A DNA stretch of 18,471 nucleotides from Acidobacteriota bacterium. GTDB taxonomy: Bacteria; Acidobacteriota; UBA6911; JACQSX01. The stretch lies in assembly GCA_016199665.1 (NCBI GenBank), contig JACQGG010000231.1, positions 1 through 18,471 of the forward strand, given 5' to 3'. The translations under genes and the position numbers were made by a program. Shown here piece after piece: positions 14,515-18,471 of this stretch; position 1 is the stretch's first letter; every line of letters starts with the position of its first letter. The notes under the pieces are model-generated. The model worked only from the letters and a program-made list of their open reading frames with translations. It made no database searches and had not been told where the DNA came from.

Positions 14515-14978
14515 CTCATCTGCAGTGTCGGACTGGATCCGGGAATCGCCGTCGGTCCGTTTTCCAGCTTGAACTTGTCCCATTTAGAACCATTCTTATC
14601 GTAGGCAGCCAGCTCGAAATACTGCGTCAACTCAATGGCATTGACCGGGCAGGCTTCCTGACAGAGCCCGCAAAACAGGCAGCGCGAAGTGTCGAAGGTG
14701 AACTGTTGCAGCACTTTCCGGCTGGTCTTGGCGTCCCGTTCGCTGGTCACGACAATCAGATCCTCCGGGCAGGCGAGGGCGCACAGGTTGCAGGAGATAC
14801 ACAGTGTCTCGCCCGTGTCGGGATCCTTGTTCAGACGGGGGGCGCCCCGATAGCGGTCGGCGATCTGGGGTCGCTGGGTCGGATATTGTTCCGTGTAGGT
14901 CCGGCGGAATACGTAGGGCAAGGTGATCAGCAGGCCTTTGAGAATATCGATGAAAAACAGTTTTCTCAGGAATTCCAT
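14511..14978 (-). CDS. nuoI: second NADH-quinone oxidoreductase subunit I
   Basis: This 155-residue protein is a second NuoI, distinct from the 190-residue copy at 5404-5976. It has an amphipathic N-terminus (1-25) and both 4Fe-4S motifs: CISCNLCALACP (C60, C63, C66, C70) and CLFCGLCQEACP (C100, C103, C106, C110). The spacing and the ECPVNAIELT-like ending (ACPVNAIELTQYFE) fit complex I rather than a free ferredoxin. It begins 2 bases after the second nuoB and ends in an ATGA overlap with def. The pair could serve another complex I whose other subunits lie elsewhere, or give an alternative connecting module. Confidence 0.93.
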   Translation of the reverse strand: MEFLRKLFFIDILKGLLITLPYVFRRTYTEQYPTQRPQIADRYRGAPRLNKDPDTGETLCISCNLCALACPEDLIVVTSERDAKTSRKVLQQFTFDTSRCLFCGLCQEACPVNAIELTQYFELAAYDKNGSKWDKFKLENGPTAIPGSSPTLQMR

Positions 14979-14980
14979 GG

Positions 14981-15493
14981 CTATGCGACCTTTCCCATCT
15001 TGCCCATAATCTTGTCCTGAAGTCGGATGACGCCGTAAAGAAGCGCCTCAGGCCGCGGCGGACATCCGGGAATGTAGACGTCAACCGGAATGATCTTATC
15101 CACGCCCTGCAGAACCGCGTAGGAATTGAAGGGACCGCCGCAGTTGGAGCAGGCTCCCATGGAAATTACCCATTTGGGGTCGGGCATCTGGTCGTAGACA
15201 CGCTTGACAACGGGAGCCATCTTCAGTGTCACGGTGCCGGCGATAATGATCAGATCTGACTGTCGCGGGCTGGGACGAAAGATCCCGGCTCCGAATCGGT
15301 CCATGTCAAAGCGGGAAGCGCCTGTTGCCATCATTTCTATGGCGCAGCAGGCGAGACCAAAAGTCATCGGCCAGAGCGATGACTTGCGTGCCCACCGAAA
15401 GGCCTGCTCCACAGTTGTTGTGATAAAGTTCGGTTTTGGCTCCTTGACTTCGGGAAGCTCCAAACCGGAAACGACTTTCAAATCATCCCCCAT
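14981..15493 (-). CDS. nuoB: second NADH-quinone oxidoreductase subunit B
   Basis: This 170-residue NuoB has the complete N2 ligand set: C49-C50 (FGLACCAIEMM), C115 (MGACSNCGG) and C144 (YIPGCPPRPE). The motif style is that of classical NuoB, unlike the operon copy. The frame opens to a GTG at 15505, but I prefer the ATG at 15493, which has AGGA 5 bases upstream. It lies 34 bases after the ArsC-like gene and 2 bases before the second nuoI. No accompanying nuoA, C, D or H copy is present, so the pair is detached from a full operon. Confidence 0.94.
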   Translation of the reverse strand: MGDDLKVVSGLELPEVKEPKPNFITTTVEQAFRWARKSSLWPMTFGLACCAIEMMATGASRFDMDRFGAGIFRPSPRQSDLIIIAGTVTLKMAPVVKRVYDQMPDPKWVISMGACSNCGGPFNSYAVLQGVDKIIPVDVYIPGCPPRPEALLYGVIRLQDKIMGKMGKVA

Positions 15494-15498
15494 CTGTT

Positions 15499-15502
15499 TC
15501 CT
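15499..15502 (-). promoter_or_regulatory. ribosome binding site deciding the second nuoB start
   Basis: On the minus strand AGGA (within GAGGAAA) lies 5 bases upstream of the ATG at 15493, favouring that start over the GTG at 15505. Confidence 0.55.
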
Positions 15503-15527
15503 CACTCTCTGGGTCAGTATAGCAAAA

Positions 15528-15965
15528 TCAGAGGCCCGTTTCGGCCAATTGTGCCCTCAGCGCCTCAATCTGCGCGCGGATCTGGTCGCGGACCTGGCGG
15601 TAGAACTCCAGGCCGTGGCCAATCGGATCGGCAACCGACCAGTCCTCGGCCACTTTCCCATCGGGCCGGGAAACGAAGTCCGACGTGGGAAACCCTCCCA
15701 TGGAAATCACGACTTGCATGCCGTCAACGTCGACTTCGTCCAATCCTTTGCTTCTCTGCCCGGAAATATCTATACCGATCTCCTCCATGACCGCGATGGC
15801 GTGGGGACTGATGTATCCGGCCGGAAGCAGGCCAGCGCTCTGCACCATCCAGTCAGGCGCGAGTTGCCGAGCGAGCCCCTCGGCCATCTGACTGCGACAG
15901 CAGTTTGCCACGCAGACAAAAAGCACGGTGAGGGGGGTTTCTCCCTTCCCTGTCACGGCGTCCAT
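15528..15965 (-). CDS. low-molecular-weight phosphatase / arsenate reductase-like protein
   Basis: The 145-residue protein has the LMW-PTPase fold signature near its N-terminus: CVANCCRSQMAEG contains the phosphate-binding loop C-x5-R-S with nucleophile C18. The SQMAEG continuation is characteristic of thioredoxin-type ArsC relatives. A late ADPIG supplies the conserved Asp-Pro. The only cysteines are C18, C22 and C23. The resolving cysteine pair (about 82/89 in pI258 ArsC) is missing, so it is not a standard thioredoxin-coupled arsenate reductase. It could use another thiol, or be a protein phosphatase. The ATG at 15965 has GGAGG only one base upstream; the GTG at 15956 would be better spaced. 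It is the first gene of the minus-strand train, 34 bases before the second nuoB. Confidence 0.8.
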   Translation of the reverse strand: MDAVTGKGETPLTVLFVCVANCCRSQMAEGLARQLAPDWMVQSAGLLPAGYISPHAIAVMEEIGIDISGQRSKGLDEVDVDGMQVVISMGGFPTSDFVSRPDGKVAEDWSVADPIGHGLEFYRQVRDQIRAQIEALRAQLAETGL

Positions 15966-16052
15966 CCCTCCGTTTTCATCCTAGGAGCCCGCCCGAGAAT
16001 TGACCTGGATGGCGTTCCGAGCCCGATGTGCGCCACCCTGGGAATTCTTGGG

Positions 16053-16132
16053 CCGGTATTAAATGCTACCGGATTCTGAACGCTTAAGGAACTCCCATGA
16101 TTTGTTGAGACCGTAGCGCCGGTGGTAGCATT
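16053..16132. promoter_or_regulatory. inverted repeats in the divergent intergenic region
   Basis: CCGGTA (16053-16058) and TACCGG (16067-16072) form a 6-bp palindrome with an 8-base spacer. Within it AATGCTACC (16062-16070) is repeated exactly in inverted orientation as GGTAGCATT (16124-16132). These lie in the gap between the divergent ArsC-like and flavoprotein genes, where promoters for both must be. They could be operator sites or an RNA fold. No -10/-35 pair is convincing on either strand. Confidence 0.45.
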
Positions 16133-16152
16133 GAAGGCCCGGCGCTCCGCCG

Positions 16153-16208
16153 TTGTCAGTTGTCAGTTGTCAGTTGTCTGCTGTCAGTTGTCTGCTGTCA
16201 GTTGTCAG
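16153..16208. repeat. TTGTCAG heptamer array upstream of the flavoprotein gene
   Basis: Eight in-phase words occur, four exact TTGTCAG with TTGTCTG and CTGTCAG variants. The array ends 29 bases before the ATG at 16238. It is in one orientation only, unlike the paired arrays inside the nuo operon. Translated, it gives the repetitive SVVSCQL-type peptide that falsely extends the downstream frame. Confidence 0.9.
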
Positions 16209-16237
16209 TTGCGCCGCAATTCGAGCTTTGTCCTCAC

Positions 16238-17608
16238 ATGGCTAGATTTGGCAAGAAACGGGTCATCGTGGTAGGCGGGAACGCCGCAGGGATGACGGCC
16301 GCCTCCCGGCTGCTCCGGCTCGACCCGGAAGCTGAAGTGACCATACTGGAGAGAAGCGCCCATATCTCCTACTCCATTTGCGGCGCATCCTACTATCTGG
16401 AAGGATTGATCCCCCGCGTGGAAGATCTGGTTGCCTTTACCCCAGAGACACTCTGGAAGGAGCGCCGGATCCAGGCGCGCACCGAGTGGGAAGCCACGGA
16501 ATTGAGGCTCAGTCGCCGGGAAGTGGAGTGCAGAGACCGGCGAACCGGTCTTTCTGAGCGGCTCCCGTTCGATAACCTCGTGCTGGCCACCGGCTACCAT
16601 CCCCTCACGGGGTCGGTCGCTGGAGCAGAACACCCGGCTGTCATCAAGATCAGCCAGCTCGAAGATGTTATTCGGCTGAAACGGTTCCTTGAAGAGCGTC
16701 GTCCGCGCAGCGCGGTGATCGTCGGCGGAGGCTATATCGGCCTGAACAGCGCCGAGGCGCTGCGCAAACGGGGGCTTTCCGTACGAGTACTGGAGCGGGA
16801 CGAACAGATCTTCAGGGCGGTGGATCCAGACATTGCCGCGCTGGTGGAAAAGGAGTGCAGCGGCGCCGGTATTGAGATTTCATGCTTCGCCCCTGCCAGC
16901 GCCATCGTTTTCGAAGGCGACCATCCGGCGGGTGTGGTTGCGGGCGGCACATCTTACCCCGCCGAACTGGTCGTGGTAGACGTGGGTGTGGCCCCCAGCG
17001 TAGATCTGGCCAGCCAAGCAGGACTTCGAATTGGCGCCAGCGGCGCCATCGCCGTTTCCCCGCGGATGGAGACGTCGCAAGACGGGGTGTATGCCGCGGG
17101 CAACTGTGCGGAATCAATCCACTGGATCACGCGGCGAGCCGTGACCAGCGCTTTGGGAACGCATGCAGTCAAACAGGGACGCGTCGCAGGCGAGAACATC
17201 GCCGGACTCCGCTCGGAGTTTCCCGGAGTCTTGCAGACATCAATCACCCGGTTCTTTTCCCTTTCGGTGGCCAGGACAGGCCTCAACGAACGTGAGGCGA
17301 GGCAGTTCGGCTTTGATTTCGCCGCCGTTTCGGTGACCTCTCCCACCCGGGCCGGATATTTCCCACCGAAAGAAAAAGTAGCAGTAAAACTGCTGTGTGA
17401 CCGCAAGACGGGAAAATTGCTGGGCGCTCAGATGGCCGGACCTTCCTGGTCCGCCAAACAGATTGACGTGGCCGCAGCCGCCATCACCGCCGGCCTGACG
17501 CTGGAGCAGGTGGCGCAGATGGACCTGGCCTACTCGCCGCCGCATGCCCCGCTGTGGGATCCCCTCCAGGTGGCCGCCAACGCGGCGCTGCGCCAGTTGC
17601 GGCGCTAG
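16238..17608 (+). CDS. CoA-disulfide reductase / NADH oxidase-type flavoprotein
   Basis: The 456-residue protein belongs to the pyridine nucleotide-disulfide oxidoreductase family with a single active cysteine. VIVVGGNAAGMTAASRL (10-26) binds FAD. SYSICG carries C48 at the position of the redox cysteine of CoA-disulfide reductases and NADH oxidases (commonly SYxxCG). VIVGGGYIGLNSAEALRKRG is the NAD(P)H-binding fold, and YAAGNCAE is the second FAD motif. The C-terminal dimerisation domain is complete and no rhodanese domain is fused. It probably reduces CoA disulfide, a persulfide or oxygen with NAD(P)H; sequence alone does not decide. The frame runs upstream through the heptamer array to 16160, but the ATG at 16238 gives the natural N-terminus. 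No clear Shine-Dalgarno is visible. It is divergent from the ArsC-like gene. Confidence 0.92.
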   Translation: MARFGKKRVIVVGGNAAGMTAASRLLRLDPEAEVTILERSAHISYSICGASYYLEGLIPRVEDLVAFTPETLWKERRIQARTEWEATELRLSRREVECRDRRTGLSERLPFDNLVLATGYHPLTGSVAGAEHPAVIKISQLEDVIRLKRFLEERRPRSAVIVGGGYIGLNSAEALRKRGLSVRVLERDEQIFRAVDPDIAALVEKECSGAGIEISCFAPASAIVFEGDHPAGVVAGGTSYPAELVVVDVGVAPSVDLASQAGLRIGASGAIAVSPRMETSQDGVYAAGNCAESIHWITRRAVTSALGTHAVKQGRVAGENIAGLRSEFPGVLQTSITRFFSLSVARTGLNEREARQFGFDFAAVSVTSPTRAGYFPPKEKVAVKLLCDRKTGKLLGAQMAGPSWSAKQIDVAAAAITAGLTLEQVAQMDLAYSPPHAPLWDPLQVAANAALRQLRR

Positions 17609-17757
17609 CCCGACTTTGACAACTGGACCCACTTTTCTGCGATTTTAGGGATTCTCAGATCCGCAAGTCTTTGGCTGTCAACGAGAGTGTTTCCGAAAGT
17701 GCTTGTAGTGAAGACCTACCCCCTTGTGCGCCATCTTAATTAATAGACAATAGCCGC

Positions 17758-18471
17758 ATGTTCCTGCGAATGACGCGGCGAATGAAAGATGGCAAGGAAC
17801 ACCGCTATTGGAGCATCGTGGAGAGCCACCGAAGTACAGACGGTCGTGTACTTCAGAGACATGTCCTGTATCTGGGAGAGATCAACGACAGCCAGCGAGA
17901 GGCCTGGTGGCGCTCGATCGAGGTTTTGGAAAACGGCAAGGAGACAGCGCGCAAGGTTTCGCTTTTCCCGGAAGATCGGGTGGTTGAGTCTGGCGAGCAT
18001 GAGGTGATTCACGTGCGCGTCAATCAGATGCGGCTGGAGCGTGCGCGGCAATGGGGGGCGTGTTGGATGGCCTTGCTGCTGTGGGATCAGTTGCAGTTGG
18101 ATGGCTACTGGGCAGAGAAACTGGCGCCGAGCCGGGAAGGGACACGCTGGCTCAATGTGCTGAAGATTCTGGTCTGCTATCGGTTGATCAAACCCGGCAG
18201 CGAGTGGAAGCTGCATCGGGACTGGTACGGCAAGAGCGCGGTGGGAGATTTACTGGGGGAAGAAGGAGAGGTCATTGCGTATCAGAATCTGTACAAGGGG
18301 ATCCGAGGGGGGATCCGTAGGGGGGGATCCGGGGGATCCGTGAAGATCCGGGGATCCGTGCGTCTCACCAAAGGGGTCAAGGAATTCTATGAAGACGCCC
18401 GTTTAGCCGCGGCGGCCGGTCGTTTTCATTCTCAGGCATTTGTCGTTTTCCAGTGGGGATCCGTTTGGGGA
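17758..18471 (+). CDS. IS1634-like transposase, N-terminal part, running off the window
   Basis: The frame opens at the ATG at 17758 and has no stop up to the window end (238 codons). The N-terminal part (MFLRMTRRMKDGKEHRYW, then GRVLQRHVLYLGEINDSQ and ARKVSLFPEDRV) fits IS1634-type IS4-superfamily transposases as I remember them. The match appears to hold to about codon 180 (DLLGEEGE and QNLYKG). From 18299 the frame is glycine/arginine-rich GGATCC repeat translation, and the later residues do not look like the transposase core. The catalytic DDE residues are not reached. It is therefore a fragment, either interrupted or joined to foreign sequence at this point. The ends of the insertion sequence are not recognisable, and the 149-base gap after the flavoprotein gene shows no clear terminal inverted repeat. 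Confidence 0.75.
   Translation, partial: MFLRMTRRMKDGKEHRYWSIVESHRSTDGRVLQRHVLYLGEINDSQREAWWRSIEVLENGKETARKVSLFPEDRVVESGEHEVIHVRVNQMRLERARQWGACWMALLLWDQLQLDGYWAEKLAPSREGTRWLNVLKILVCYRLIKPGSEWKLHRDWYGKSAVGDLLGEEGEVIAYQNLYKGIRGGIRRGGSGGSVKIRGSVRLTKGVKEFYEDARLAAAAGRFHSQAFVVFQWGSVWG
18297..18360. repeat. reiterated GGGGATCCG motif inside the transposase frame
   Basis: GGATCC occurs at 18299, 18311, 18325, 18334 and 18352, with an AGATCC at 18344, all preceded by G-runs and mostly followed by G. A further copy is at 18457. The spacing is irregular (8-14 bases), so this is not the 7-base repeat family seen elsewhere. It starts exactly where resemblance to the transposase ends. Confidence 0.8.

Noticed and set aside
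16160..16237. N-terminal extension of the flavoprotein
   Set aside because: The extra 26 residues are translated TTGTCAG array. The FAD motif starts normally after the ATG at 16238.

Overview
The window is GC-rich bacterial chromosome, or a contig from one. It carries Ku, a MerR-TPR protein, a peptidoglycan glycosyltransferase and a long respiratory gene cluster, and it ends in a transposase fragment. The intergenic spaces are full of short tandem repeats with a strict 7-base period. This repeat style, the MerR-TPR architecture and the complex I gene layout remind me most of Acidobacteriota. That is an impression from memory and has not been tested.

Layout. (1) Positions 1-2651, plus strand: a heptamer array, then Ku (non-homologous end joining), a MerR/TPR regulator-like protein and monofunctional transglycosylase MtgA. 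(2) Positions 2652-3304 hold no gene. This convergent gap contains several strong hairpins and a nested 37-base inverted repeat. (3) Positions 15965 down to 3305, minus strand: one near-continuous train, in order LMW-phosphatase/ArsC-like protein, second NuoB, second NuoI, peptide deformylase, small cold-shock-domain-like protein, NuoA-B-C-D-E-F-G-H-I, then ETF:quinone oxidoreductase. (4) From 16238, plus strand and divergent: a CoA-disulfide-reductase/NADH-oxidase-type flavoprotein. (5) From 17758: an IS1634-like transposase whose reading frame runs into a zone of reiterated GGATCC motifs at the window end.

How it works together. NuoE-F-G form the NADH-oxidising module, NuoB-C-D-I the connecting and quinone module, and NuoA and NuoH part of the membrane arm. 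The antiporter-like subunits NuoJ-N are absent, so they must lie elsewhere if a complete complex I is made. ETF-QO feeds electrons from acyl-CoA oxidation into the same quinone pool. The extra nuoB-nuoI pair, coupled to def by a 4-base overlap, is the most unusual gene-level feature.

The most unusual sequence-level feature is the repeats. Many intergenic spaces hold arrays of degenerate 7-base words that keep phase over up to 22 units while the word drifts. In the four large gaps within or just after nuoA-I the arrays occur as inverted pairs, so the transcript could fold into long hairpins. Some arrays supply the stop codon of the neighbouring gene. The heptanucleotide STRR repeats of filamentous cyanobacteria are the nearest precedent I know.
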